A DNA stretch of 64,000 bases from Pseudarthrobacter polychromogenes (GTDB lineage Bacteria; Actinomycetota; Actinomycetes; Actinomycetales; Micrococcaceae). Location of the stretch: assembly GCF_014644495.1 (NCBI RefSeq), contig NZ_BMKU01000002.1:310001-374000 (forward strand), in the 5' to 3' direction. The notes beneath the pieces are model-generated. The model saw nothing but the letters and a program-made list of their open reading frames with translations. It was not told the origin of the DNA and ran no database searches. A program made the translations under genes and the position numbers. Position 1 is the stretch's first letter. Every line of letters starts with the position of its first letter. Shown here piece after piece: positions 1 to 10,935 of this stretch.

Positions 1-525
1 CGTACGGTGGCCCTGGTGACGCTCGCGTACGCGCTGCGCAGATCCAGCCCGGACACAGAGCTGATCTACGTCGGATCGCGGCGCTCCGCCGTCGCGTCCC
101 TGCCCATCTGGAGCCGTTCCATCGTGGGCGCGGACGACCTCGCCGAGGTGGTGGAGGACCTGGTGGAACACTCCTCCGGGAACCCCGGGGCCGTGGGCAT
201 TTTCATCGAGGGCCTCACAGAGTTCACCGACACCATGGCGGAATCGGGAGTGGCCCAACTGGTGACGGCATCCATCAAGGCGGACCAGTGGGTGGTGGGG
301 GAATCCGAAACCTCCACCTGGTCCTCTGCCTGGTCCCTTGCCCAGCCGTTCAAATCCGGCCGGCGCGGGCTGTTGCTGAACCCCGGCGACATCGAAGGCG
401 AGAGCCTGCTGAACACCTCGCTGGGCCGTGTCAGCCCGGACTTCATCCCGGGCCGCGGCTACGTGGTGGGCCGCGGCAAGGCCCGGAAAATCCAGGTGGC
501 GCTGCCCCCGGAAAACAGGGTCTGA
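1..525 (+). CDS. FtsK/SpoIIIE-family ATPase, C-terminal fragment
   Basis: The reading frame is open from base 1 to a stop at 525, so this is the last ~174 residues of a gene that starts outside the window. The fragment contains a hydrophobic strand ending in a 'YVGSRRS' segment, a 'GIFIEGLTEF' acidic strand resembling a Walker-B position, and a C-terminal 'GRGYVVGRGKARKIQVALP' stretch. These resemble the last ATPase module of multi-domain FtsK/SpoIIIE proteins (DNA translocases and EssC-like type VII secretion motors) of actinobacteria. The P-loop of this module is not in the window. The family assignment is inferred from overall pattern, and the choice between DNA translocase and secretion motor cannot be made here. 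Confidence 0.55.
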   Translation, partial: RTVALVTLAYALRRSSPDTELIYVGSRRSAVASLPIWSRSIVGADDLAEVVEDLVEHSSGNPGAVGIFIEGLTEFTDTMAESGVAQLVTASIKADQWVVGESETSTWSSAWSLAQPFKSGRRGLLLNPGDIEGESLLNTSLGRVSPDFIPGRGYVVGRGKARKIQVALPPENRV

Positions 526-551
526 CGCATCGCGCGCATGGAGGGCCGGAC

Positions 552-568
552 GCCCTGACCATCAGGGC
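552..568 (+). terminator. Small perfect hairpin after the FtsK-type gene
   Basis: GCCCTGA-CCA-TCAGGGC forms a perfect 7-bp stem with a 3-nt loop, 27 nt after the stop codon. There is no T-tract, so it is at best a weak or Rho-assisted terminator. Confidence 0.3.
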
Positions 569-641
569 CGGTGTCCTGCTGGTGGGAACCGCGGGGCTGG
601 CTTTCTCCTGGTGGGGCAGGAGCCGGTTCCGGGCACACTGA

Positions 642-3820
<3,179 letters not shown>

Positions 3821-3872
3821 TAGTTCGCTCACGAAAAGCACCGGTTTGCCAGGTGTTACCGGCCAGTACCAC

Positions 3873-3885
3873 TACCATTGACGGG
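3873..3885 (+). promoter_or_regulatory. Leaderless-type promoter of the GNAT gene
   Basis: TACCAT (3873-3878) is followed by 6 nt and the GTG start at 3885. There is no purine-rich ribosome site, so transcription probably begins at or next to the start codon. Confidence 0.5.
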
Positions 3886-4388
3886 TGCAGCCGCAGATAA
3901 CAGTCCGTCCCGCCGTCGCAGCAGATTACGACGCCGTTGCCCGCATTACACGTGATTCCTACCTCGCCGCGGGCTACTTCGAGGACGCCGACCACCCCTA
4001 CATGCGCAAAGTCCAGGACGTTGCGCTGCGGGCCGGGCACGCCACCATCTGGGTGGCCGAACGGGACGGCAACGTGGTTGGTTCGGTGACACTGGCCCGG
4101 GCAGGGGAGCCGTACGCGGACATCGCCCTTGAGGACGAGCTCGAGTTCCGCATGCTGGTGGTGGACCCGGCAGTCCAGCGCAGCGGCGCAGGCAGGGCCA
4201 TGGTGGACGCCATCCTGGAGTATGCCAGGCAGCTGGACGGCATCAAGGCTGTTGCCCTCACCACCGGACAAACCTGGGAAAGCGCCCACGGCCTCTACCG
4301 CAAGACGGGCTTCCGCCGGGCGCCCGAACGTGACTGGCTGGTCCCCGGAACTGACATAAAACTGCTGGTTTACCGCCTCGACGTGTAG
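3885..4388 (+). CDS. GNAT family N-acetyltransferase
   Basis: 167 residues. The fold and motif A are clear: 'EFRMLVVDPAVQRSGAGRA' contains the Q/R-x-x-G-x-G/A acetyl-CoA pyrophosphate-binding loop, followed by a helix and a 'LYRKTGFRRAPERDW' C-terminal segment typical of the family. The acceptor substrate is unknown. It is a stand-alone gene with an apparent leaderless promoter, 47 nt upstream of a Rid-family gene on the same strand. GNATs of this size acetylate small amines, antibiotics or protein N-termini, and nothing here narrows that. Confidence 0.85.
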   Translation: MQPQITVRPAVAADYDAVARITRDSYLAAGYFEDADHPYMRKVQDVALRAGHATIWVAERDGNVVGSVTLARAGEPYADIALEDELEFRMLVVDPAVQRSGAGRAMVDAILEYARQLDGIKAVALTTGQTWESAHGLYRKTGFRRAPERDWLVPGTDIKLLVYRLDV

Positions 4389-4435
4389 CAGCCCTACAGT
4401 GGTGCCGAACCCCATCCAGTAGTGAAAGGCCCACC

Positions 4436-4819
4436 ATGCGCAAAACCTTCGGCACCGGCTCCGTCTGGGAACAGGCCCTCGGCTACTCACGGGCAGTCCA
4501 GGTGGACAACACCCTCTACATCTCCGCCACCGCGGCCAGCGGCGAGGACGGAATCGTCGGGGACGATTTCTACGCTCAAACCCAGTACATCCTGCAGAAA
4601 CTCGGCAAAGTCCTCGCTGACGCCGGCTTCGGTTTCGAGGACGTCGTCCAGTCCAAGCTCTACCTCACGGACATCAGCAGGTGGGAAGACGCAGGCCGGG
4701 CCCACGGCGAGGTCTTCGGCGACATCCGCCCCACCCTGTCACTGGTGCACGTCCTGCCGTTCCTGGACCCCAAGATGCTCGTGGAGATCGAGCTCGTGGC
4801 ACAGAAGGGCGCAAACTAG
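4436..4819 (+). CDS. Rid family (RidA/YjgF/UK114) protein
   Basis: 127-residue single-domain protein of the Rid family, cytosolic trimers of which RidA hydrolyses reactive enamine/imine intermediates from PLP enzymes. Visible family features are 'VDNTLYISATAASGEDG' near the N-terminus, 'DVVQSKLYLTDI' in the middle, and the terminal 'LVEIELVAQKG'. At the position where RidA proper carries its catalytic arginine (in 'ARSxVEV') this protein reads RPTLSLVHVLP. It may therefore belong to one of the Rid subfamilies without standard 2-iminobutyrate deaminase activity. RBS: GTGAAAGG ahead of the ATG. It is convergent with the response regulator downstream. Confidence 0.85.
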   Translation: MRKTFGTGSVWEQALGYSRAVQVDNTLYISATAASGEDGIVGDDFYAQTQYILQKLGKVLADAGFGFEDVVQSKLYLTDISRWEDAGRAHGEVFGDIRPTLSLVHVLPFLDPKMLVEIELVAQKGAN

Positions 4820-4838
4820 CAGATCTGCCCTGGGCCTT

Positions 4839-5504
4839 CTAGGGAGTGGCGGGGAGACCGTAGCGGTGCTCCGGCCTCCCCGTCGTTCCGTACCGCAGCT
4901 GGATGTCCACGGCGCCATCGTCAGCCAGGGAGGACAGGTACCGCTGCGCGGTGGCGCGGGAAACCCCCACCCGCCCGGCCACTTCGGCGGCCGAGTACTG
5001 CTCGCCGGGTACCAGGGATTCCAGCACTGCCGCCTCGGTGGCCGAGCGGGGTTTTGACGACGGCGTGACGTCGCCGGGGATCAGGGCGCGCTTGGCGCGC
5101 TCCACCGCCTCCTGGTCCAGTGCCCCGGGCTGCGCCAGCAGGCGGCGGTACCGGGCGTACGAGCGCAGCTGCTGGGAGAGGGCTTCCGACGTAAAAGGCT
5201 TCAGGAGGTAGCCCAGCGCGCCGCGGCGGAAGGCCACCCGGACGGAAATGGCATCGGAGGCTGCTGTCAGCATGATGGTGTCCACGTCCAGCTGCTGGAG
5301 CAGGTCCAGCCCGGACGCGTCCGGCAGGTAGACGTCCAGCAGCACCAGGTCCGGCCTGAGGCTGTGGATGGACTGCAGCGCCAGCGACGCGGTGCCCACC
5401 GGTGCCAGCGCCATGAATCCCGCCACGGAATCCACGTAGGCGGCGTGGAGCTTCGCCACGTGGAAGTCGTCGTCCACGATCAGCACCCGAAAATCTTCAG
5501 GCAT
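4839..5504 (-). CDS. CitB/DcuR-type response regulator
   Basis: 221 residues from the ATG at 5504, chosen because GGAAAGGAT lies just upstream; a longer in-frame extension has no such site. The receiver domain occupies about 1-120, with the acidic pair in 'LIVDDDF', the phospho-acceptor Asp in 'LVLLDVYLP', the T/S in 'MLTAAS' and the Lys in 'LLKPF'. A C-terminal winged or IclR-like helix-turn-helix ('SAAEVAGRVGVSRATAQRYLSSL') follows. This architecture is that of regulators controlling C4-dicarboxylate or citrate uptake. Its start overlaps the 3' end of the kinase gene by 8 bp, so kinase and regulator are translationally coupled. The CitMHS gene divergent from this operon is the obvious target. 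Confidence 0.9.
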   Translation of the reverse strand: MPEDFRVLIVDDDFHVAKLHAAYVDSVAGFMALAPVGTASLALQSIHSLRPDLVLLDVYLPDASGLDLLQQLDVDTIMLTAASDAISVRVAFRRGALGYLLKPFTSEALSQQLRSYARYRRLLAQPGALDQEAVERAKRALIPGDVTPSSKPRSATEAAVLESLVPGEQYSAAEVAGRVGVSRATAQRYLSSLADDGAVDIQLRYGTTGRPEHRYGLPATP

Positions 5505-7224
5505 GGGTATCCTTTCCGGCTGTCCCTGTGCTTGTCCTGCCCGCCGTCCCTGAAGTGGTCCCCGGCAGGGTGGCCATGAATACTGCGCCTGGTCCGCCCG
5601 GACTGCCCGGCTCCAGGACTTTGACGTCCCCGCCGCGCCGCCGGGCCAGCTGGCGCGCCAGGGCCAGCCCAAACCCCTGGCCGCCGCTGCCGTTCCGGGC
5701 AAGCGGTCCGGACGCCGTGCTGAAGCCTTCCGCGAAGATCGATTCCGGGTCCGTTCCCTCCACCAGCCCGTCACCCGAGTCGGCGACGACGATGTGCAGC
5801 GTGCCGCCGTCGTCATCCGGCTCGTCCAGCACCTCCAGCTCCACCCAGCGGTCCGTGGCGGAGCCTGCCACCGCGGCGTTGACCGCGTTGTCGATCAGGT
5901 TGCCGAGCACGGTGGTGACGTCCTGGGCCTCCGCCACTTGGCCCCGGACCAGGGTCTCAGGGCCGATCCGCAGCGCTACGCCGCGCTCGTCCGCCTCCAC
6001 GCCCTTCGCACCCACGAAGGCCTGCAGGTACGGGTCCTGGAGGAGCTCGGCCTGGTCGACCGGGAATTTCAGCGGACCGGTGGCTGCCAGCTGTGCCAGG
6101 TACTCCCGGGCCTGCTGGTGCTGGCCGATGCTCATGAACCCGGCAATGGTGTGGAGCTGGTTGGCGAACTCGTGGCGCTGGGCCCGCAGCGCCGTGGACA
6201 TGGTCCCCACGGCATCCAGCTGCCGGGTGAGCTGCTGGAGTTCCGTGCGGTCGCGGAGCATCAACACCCAGCCAAGGTCCTCCCGCCTGTGCAGGGCCTT
6301 GCGGGCGTTGGCCACCAGCACGCGCCCGCCGGCCACCAGCTCAACCGCGCCGGGGCTGTTGGAGCCGGCACGGGTGAGGGACTTCAGCTGGTATGGCACC
6401 GGAGCGTCCTCCCAGCGGCTGCCGGCCAGGTCCGGCAGTTCCAGCAGCCGTTGGGCGGCCGCGTTGAACACTGTGATCCGCCCGTCGGCGGAGACGCCGA
6501 CCACGCCGTCGTCCACGCCCTGGAGGACCGCCACCTGGTCGTGGACCAGCGTGCTGATCTCCTCGGGTTCAAGCCCCAGGGTGAGCCGCTGCAGGCGGCG
6601 GCGCAGCAGGAACGAACCCAGCACGCCCGCCAGCAGCGCCCCGGCTGCGGTGAGGGCGACGGGGCCGATATCCCGCGCCACGCTCTGGCCCACCGTTTCC
6701 ATGGAATAGCCCACGCTCACCTCGCCCACCACGGTGGTGCTGTCCGGCGCGTAGACGGGAACCTTCGCCCCGGCGGACGGCCCCAGCGTTCCCGTGTTCC
6801 GGGTGGTGACCTCCCGGCCGGCGAGGGCCTCGGACGGGTCGGTGCTGACCTTTTCACCCAGGCGCTCCGGGTCCGGGTGGGCCAGGCGCAGGCCGGTCTC
6901 GTCCGTGATCACCACGAACAGGGCGCCCGTGCGGACCCGGGCCGCTTCGGCCGCTTCCATCAGGGGGCCCGCCGCGAGCTCGGCGGGCGGGGGAGTGCCG
7001 GGCTGCTGGCTGATCGCCAGCACGTCCGCCCGCACTGAGGCGTCCGAGGCCACCGTCCGCGCCAGCGTCAGGGCTTGGTTCTCCGCCTCGCTGCCAACCC
7101 TGTCGTAGGTGAGCCAGGCGTGCACGGCGGCGCTGAACAGGACAACCAGCAGCACCACGGACAACTGGAGCAAGAGGGTCTGGGTGGAGAACCGCAGCGG
7201 CCGGCGGGGCACGGAACGCTGCAT
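5497..7224 (-). CDS. CitA/DcuS-type sensor histidine kinase
   Basis: 575 residues. An N-terminal membrane helix (about 17-40) is followed by an extracytoplasmic Cache/PAS-like sensor region, a second helix (about 180-200, ending in RRRLQRL), a cytoplasmic PAS domain ('GVDDGVVGVSADGRITVFN'), and a Spo0B-type dimerisation segment with the phospho-histidine in 'RHEFANQLHTIAGF'. The ATPase N-box 'NLIDNAVNAAV' and a glycine-rich lid 'GSGGQGFGLALARQLA' follow. Kinases of this family bind citrate or C4-dicarboxylates outside the cell. Together with the overlapping regulator and the divergent CitMHS transporter, it most likely senses citrate or a related acid (inference). Confidence 0.92.
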   Translation of the reverse strand: MQRSVPRRPLRFSTQTLLLQLSVVLLVVLFSAAVHAWLTYDRVGSEAENQALTLARTVASDASVRADVLAISQQPGTPPPAELAAGPLMEAAEAARVRTGALFVVITDETGLRLAHPDPERLGEKVSTDPSEALAGREVTTRNTGTLGPSAGAKVPVYAPDSTTVVGEVSVGYSMETVGQSVARDIGPVALTAAGALLAGVLGSFLLRRRLQRLTLGLEPEEISTLVHDQVAVLQGVDDGVVGVSADGRITVFNAAAQRLLELPDLAGSRWEDAPVPYQLKSLTRAGSNSPGAVELVAGGRVLVANARKALHRREDLGWVLMLRDRTELQQLTRQLDAVGTMSTALRAQRHEFANQLHTIAGFMSIGQHQQAREYLAQLAATGPLKFPVDQAELLQDPYLQAFVGAKGVEADERGVALRIGPETLVRGQVAEAQDVTTVLGNLIDNAVNAAVAGSATDRWVELEVLDEPDDDGGTLHIVVADSGDGLVEGTDPESIFAEGFSTASGPLARNGSGGQGFGLALARQLARRRGGDVKVLEPGSPGGPGAVFMATLPGTTSGTAGRTSTGTAGKDTHA

Positions 7225-7271
7225 GATCCTCCTTGACGGTTTGCGCGGCGGGGCCTGCGGCAGGCACTTTC

Positions 7272-7309
7272 AGCAAAATGAGCGGGTGAGCACAATGAGC
7301 AAAATGCTC
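7272..7309. promoter_or_regulatory. Three direct repeats AGCAMAATGAGC (regulator-binding candidates)
   Basis: AGCAAAATGAGC (7272-7283), AGCACAATGAGC (7289-7300) and AGCAAAATGCTC (7298-7309) occur in the spacer between the kinase operon and the CitMHS gene. They are spaced 17 and 9 nt apart. They are AT-rich against the background and sit where a CitB/DcuR-type activator would bind. Binding is inferred. Confidence 0.45.
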
Positions 7310-7367
7310 CCAATAAGCAGTATGCCAATCAATTGAGCCAAAGGCACGGCCGTGACGGCCGCCACCC

Positions 7368-7379
7368 TACAGTCTGTAG
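7368..7379 (+). promoter_or_regulatory. Candidate -10 of the CitMHS gene
   Basis: TACAGT at 7368-7373 lies inside a small palindrome, CTACAG-T-CTGTAG (7367-7379), about 50 nt upstream of the GTG start at 7427. No good -35 is visible, as expected for an activator-dependent promoter. Confidence 0.35.
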
Positions 7380-7426
7380 CACGCGTCACACCGCTGTGCC
7401 GCTGTTCACATAGTAAGGAGCCGGCC

Positions 7427-8914
7427 GTGCTGGTATTACTTGGATTCGCAATGATCGCGGTATTCATGGTGCTGATCATGACGAAGAAGTTGACGCCAGT
7501 GCTGGCGTTGATCATCGTCCCCACTGTTTTTGGCCTCTTCGCCGGTGCCGGCCTGGGCATAGGCGACATGGTCATGGAGTCCATGAAATCCATGACCTCA
7601 ACGGCGGCCCTGCTGATGTTCGCCATCATCTACTTCGGCCTGATGATCGACGTCGGGCTGTTCGATCCGCTGGTCCGGTTCATCCTCCGCAAGCTCGGCA
7701 ACGACCCAGCCAAGGTGGTCCTGGGAACCGCCGTCCTCGCAGCCGCCGTATCCCTCGACGGTGACGGCTCCACCACCTTCATCCTGACCACCGCGGCCAT
7801 GCTGCCCATCTACCTCCGGCTGAAGATGAGCCCCGTGGTCCTCACCTGCGTGGCCGGCCTGGCCAACGGCACCATGAACATCGTGCCGTGGGGCGGCCCC
7901 ACCGCCCGCGCCGCCAGCGCCCTGAACATCGACGTCAACGACGTCTTCGTCCCGATGATCCCGTCACTCCTGGCTGGCATCGTCGTCGTCTTCGCCTTCG
8001 CCTGGCTGCTCGGCTTGCAGGAGCGCAACCGCCTCCGGGCCACCCAGCCGGAAATCTGGGGAACGCCGTCTACGGCAGAGCCCTTCACTGCCGAGGCGTT
8101 CGACGGCGGCGCACACCCTTCCGGTGGTGCCAGTGATTCAGGCGCCGGCCGCGGACGCAAGGTGACCAACCCCGGCGGAGCAGCCCCCGCCGTCGGAAGC
8201 TCCTCCGTTGCCGTCCTGGAACGCACCGAGGACCTGGTGGACGAACACGACAGCGCCATGGCGGACACCGCCCTGGACCCCAACCGCAGTACCCTGCGTC
8301 CCAAGCTGCAGTGGTTCAACCTGGGCCTTACGGTCGCCGTCATGGGCATGCTGATCGCGGACCTCGTGCCGCTGCCGTACGTCTTCATGGTGGGCTCCGC
8401 CATCGCCCTGCTGGTCAACTTCCCCAACGTCAAGGACCAGGCCGCGCAGATCGTGGCCCACGCACCGTCTGTTGTCGCCGTCGTCAGCATGGTCATGGCC
8501 GCCGCCGTCCTGACCGGCGTCCTTACCGGCACAGGCATGGTGGAAGCGATGTCCGCGTGGCTGGTCCAGATCATCCCCTCCAGCATGGGCCCGCTCATGG
8601 CCGTCATCACCGGCGTCCTGAGCATCCCCATGACGTTCTTCATGAGCAACGACGCCTTCTACTTCGGCGTGCTGCCCGTCCTGAGCGAGACGGCCGGCCA
8701 CTACGGAATCAGCGCCGCCGAGATGGCCCGCGCCTCCATCACAGGCCAGCCGTTCCACATGCAGAGCCCGCTCGTTCCGGCCATCCTGCTGCTGGTTTCG
8801 CTGGCCAAGGTTGACCTGGGCGACCACCACAAGAAGGTCCTGTGGCGCAGCGCCGTGGTGTCCCTGGTCATGCTGGGAATTGGCATGCTGACCGGAGCCA
8901 TAGGAATCGGTTAG
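7427..8914 (+). CDS. CitMHS family citrate/metal-citrate:cation transporter
   Basis: About 495 residues. I place the start at the GTG at 7427 because AAGGAG precedes it by 6 nt and the protein then opens with a membrane helix (MLVLLGFAMIAVFMVLIM). The 25 residues of the longer frame are polar and unlike the family. There are roughly eleven hydrophobic segments, a conserved 'SLDGDGSTTFILTTAAM' region, 'GLANGTMNIVPWGGPTAR', and a C-terminal 'MSNDAFYFGVLPVL' typical of CitMHS proteins, which import citrate complexed with Mg2+ or Ca2+. A polar Gly/Ser-rich cytoplasmic loop spans about residues 215-285. It is divergent from a CitA/CitB-like two-component system that probably activates it. Confidence 0.92.
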   Translation: MLVLLGFAMIAVFMVLIMTKKLTPVLALIIVPTVFGLFAGAGLGIGDMVMESMKSMTSTAALLMFAIIYFGLMIDVGLFDPLVRFILRKLGNDPAKVVLGTAVLAAAVSLDGDGSTTFILTTAAMLPIYLRLKMSPVVLTCVAGLANGTMNIVPWGGPTARAASALNIDVNDVFVPMIPSLLAGIVVVFAFAWLLGLQERNRLRATQPEIWGTPSTAEPFTAEAFDGGAHPSGGASDSGAGRGRKVTNPGGAAPAVGSSSVAVLERTEDLVDEHDSAMADTALDPNRSTLRPKLQWFNLGLTVAVMGMLIADLVPLPYVFMVGSAIALLVNFPNVKDQAAQIVAHAPSVVAVVSMVMAAAVLTGVLTGTGMVEAMSAWLVQIIPSSMGPLMAVITGVLSIPMTFFMSNDAFYFGVLPVLSETAGHYGISAAEMARASITGQPFHMQSPLVPAILLLVSLAKVDLGDHHKKVLWRSAVVSLVMLGIGMLTGAIGIG

Positions 8915-8964
8915 TCTATAGCTGCCGTGCTGCCGCCACACGTTGGCGGAACCCGGCATCAAGG

Positions 8965-9011
8965 TGCCCGTCTGACGCCCGCTGGGGGATGTCAGACGGG
9001 CATCATTGTTT
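8965..9011 (+). terminator. Rho-independent terminator of the CitMHS gene
   Basis: TGCCCGTCTGAC (8965-8976) and GTCAGACGGGCA (8991-9002) form a perfect 12-bp stem with a 14-nt loop. TCATTGTTT follows. Confidence 0.85.
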
Positions 9012-9017
9012 CCCCAC

Positions 9018-9023
9018 TAGAAT
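9018..9023 (+). promoter_or_regulatory. -10 element of the gatCAB operon
   Basis: TAGAAT at 9018-9023, immediately after the CitMHS terminator and 38 nt before the gatC ATG. gatC has its own ribosome site (AGGGGAGA), so this is a conventional leadered promoter. Confidence 0.5.
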
Positions 9024-9060
9024 GGATCGGAAATCAATTCGAACTTTGCAGGGGAGATCC

Positions 9061-9357
9061 ATGGCTGCGATCAACCGTGACGACGTCGCGCATCTCGCGC
9101 GGCTCGCTCACATTGAGATGAGTGACCAAGAACTGGACAGGATGGCCGGAGAACTCGCCGTCATCGTCGATTCGGTCAAATCCGTCAGTCAGGCCGCCGG
9201 GGATGACGTCCCGGCCACCTCACACCCCATTCCGCTGAGCAACGTGTTCCGCGAAGACGTTGTGGGCCACACGTTCACCGCGGAACAGGCGCTCTCCGGT
9301 GCGCCGGATTCCGACGATAACCGTTTCAAGGTCCCGGCAATCCTGGATGAGGCATAA
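9061..9357 (+). CDS. gatC: Asp-tRNA(Asn)/Glu-tRNA(Gln) amidotransferase subunit C
   Basis: 98 residues from the ATG at 9061 (AGGGGAGATCC upstream). The longer frame that starts at 8842 runs back through a terminator and is not used. GatC wraps around GatA and stabilises the GatCAB complex that amidates misacylated Asp-tRNA(Asn) and/or Glu-tRNA(Gln). Family marks: 'VAHLARLAHIEMSDQEL' at the N-terminus and 'PSNVFREDV'-like 'LSNVFREDVVG' followed by a C-terminal FKVPAIL. First gene of gatCAB; gatA starts 3 nt after its stop. Confidence 0.95.
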   Translation: MAAINRDDVAHLARLAHIEMSDQELDRMAGELAVIVDSVKSVSQAAGDDVPATSHPIPLSNVFREDVVGHTFTAEQALSGAPDSDDNRFKVPAILDEA

Positions 9358-9360
9358 CCC

Positions 9361-10935
9361 ATGACTGACACCAACACACTCATCCGCCTCTCAGCCGCGG
9401 CGCTGGCGGAAAAGCTGGCCGCCGGCGAGGTCACCTCCGTCGAGGTCACCCAGGCGTACCTGGACCGGATCGCTGCCGTTGACGGCGGGGAACGCGGAGT
9501 CAACGCGTTCCTGCACGTCAATGCTGAGGAGGCGCTCGCCGTCGCCGCCGAGGTGGACGCCATCCGCGCCGCCGGCGGTGCCGAAGCCGAGGCGCTGCAT
9601 GTCCTGGCCGGCGTCCCCATCGCCGTCAAGGACCTCATCGTCACCATCGGCCAGCCCACCACCGCGGGCTCCAAAATCCTCGAGGGCTGGCACAGCCCGT
9701 ACGACGCAACCGTGGTGGAGCGCCTGCGCGCGGCGAAGATGCCCATCCTGGGCAAGACCAACCTTGACGAGTTCGCCATGGGCTCCTCCACCGAACACTC
9801 GGCCTACGGACCCACCCGCAACCCGTGGGACCTGGACCGCATTCCCGGCGGATCCGGCGGCGGCTCCGCGGCCGCCGTCGCCGCTTTCGAGGCGCCCCTC
9901 GCCCTGGGTACGGACACCGGCGGGTCCATCCGCCAGCCCGGCGCCGTCACCGGCACCGTGGGTGTCAAGCCCACGTACGGCAGCGTGTCCCGGTACGGTG
10001 CCATCGCCATGGCGTCCTCGCTGGACCAGATCGGCCCCGTGTCCCGGACCGTGCTGGACTCCGCGCTGCTGCACGAGGTCATCGGCGGACACGATCCCCG
10101 CGACTCCACCTCGCTCCCGGACCCGCTTGCCGGCCTCGTGGCCGCAGCAAAAACCGGCAATGTTGAAGGCATGCGGATCGGCATCATCAAGGAGCTGCAC
10201 GGCGAGGGCTACCAGGCCGGCGTCGAAAACCGCTTCCATGACTCCCTGGAGCTCCTGAAGGAAGCCGGCGCGGAAATCGTTGAGGTCTCCTGCCCCAACT
10301 TCCAGTACGCCTTGGGTGCCTACTACCTGATCATGCCCTCCGAGGCCTCCTCCAACCTCGCCAAGTTCGACGGCGTCCGGTACGGCCTGCGCGTCCTCCC
10401 CGAAGACGGTCCCATGACCATCGAACGCGTCATGGGTGCTACCCGCGCCGCCGGCTTCGGTGACGAAGTGAAGCGCCGCATCATCCTGGGCACCTACGCG
10501 CTGAGCGCGGGCTACTACGACGCCTACTACGGCTCGGCCCAGAAGGTCCGCACCCTGGTGCAGCGCGACTTCGATGCCGCCTTCACCGTGGCGGACGTGC
10601 TGATTTCGCCCACCGCCCCCACCACAGCCTTCCGCCTCGGCGAAAAGCTGGACGATCCGCTGGCCATGTACCTCAACGACGTCGCCACCATTCCGGCCAA
10701 CCTGGCAGGTGTGCCGGGCCTGTCCCTGCCGGGCGGCCTGGCGGACGAAGACGGCCTCCCCGTGGGCATCCAGCTGCTGGCACCGGCCCGCGAGGACGCC
10801 CGCCTTTACCGGGTAGGCGCCGTGCTGGAGTCGCTGCTTGAGGCCAAGTGGGGCGGACCGATGCTGGCGCAGGCGCCCGAGCTTGCCGCCGCCGGGCCCG
10901 TCGAAACCCTTGTTGGAAGCCAGGAGGCAAAGTAA
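9361..10935 (+). CDS. gatA: Asp/Glu-tRNA amidotransferase subunit A
   Basis: 524 residues. The amidase catalytic subunit releases ammonia from glutamine for transfer to the tRNA-bound amino acid. The Ser-cisSer-Lys triad is visible: Lys about 90 in 'IAVKDL', the glycine/serine signature starting about residue 163 ('[13 protein letters not shown]') and the nucleophile Ser about 189 in '[10 protein letters not shown]'. Full family length. It is tightly packed in the operon: gatC ends 3 nt upstream and the gatB start codon overlaps its stop by 1 nt. Confidence 0.97.
   Translation: MTDTNTLIRLSAAALAEKLAAGEVTSVEVTQAYLDRIAAVDGGERGVNAFLHVNAEEALAVAAEVDAIRAAGGAEAEALHVLAGVPIAVKDLIVTIGQPTTAGSKILEGWHSPYDATVVERLRAAKMPILGKTNLDEFAMGSSTEHSAYGPTRNPWDLDRIPGGSGGGSAAAVAAFEAPLALGTDTGGSIRQPGAVTGTVGVKPTYGSVSRYGAIAMASSLDQIGPVSRTVLDSALLHEVIGGHDPRDSTSLPDPLAGLVAAAKTGNVEGMRIGIIKELHGEGYQAGVENRFHDSLELLKEAGAEIVEVSCPNFQYALGAYYLIMPSEASSNLAKFDGVRYGLRVLPEDGPMTIERVMGATRAAGFGDEVKRRIILGTYALSAGYYDAYYGSAQKVRTLVQRDFDAAFTVADVLISPTAPTTAFRLGEKLDDPLAMYLNDVATIPANLAGVPGLSLPGGLADEDGLPVGIQLLAPAREDARLYRVGAVLESLLEAKWGGPMLAQAPELAAAGPVETLVGSQEAK

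Noticed and set aside
571..641. Short frame encoding a hydrophobic tail (GVLLVGTAGLAFSWWG)
   Set aside because: It could be the end of a small membrane protein, but there is no ribosome site, it is only about 23 codons long and a hairpin precedes it; left uncalled.
8842..9060. N-terminal extension of gatC
   Set aside because: The open frame runs through the CitMHS terminator and the gat promoter; the ATG at 9061 has a proper ribosome site.
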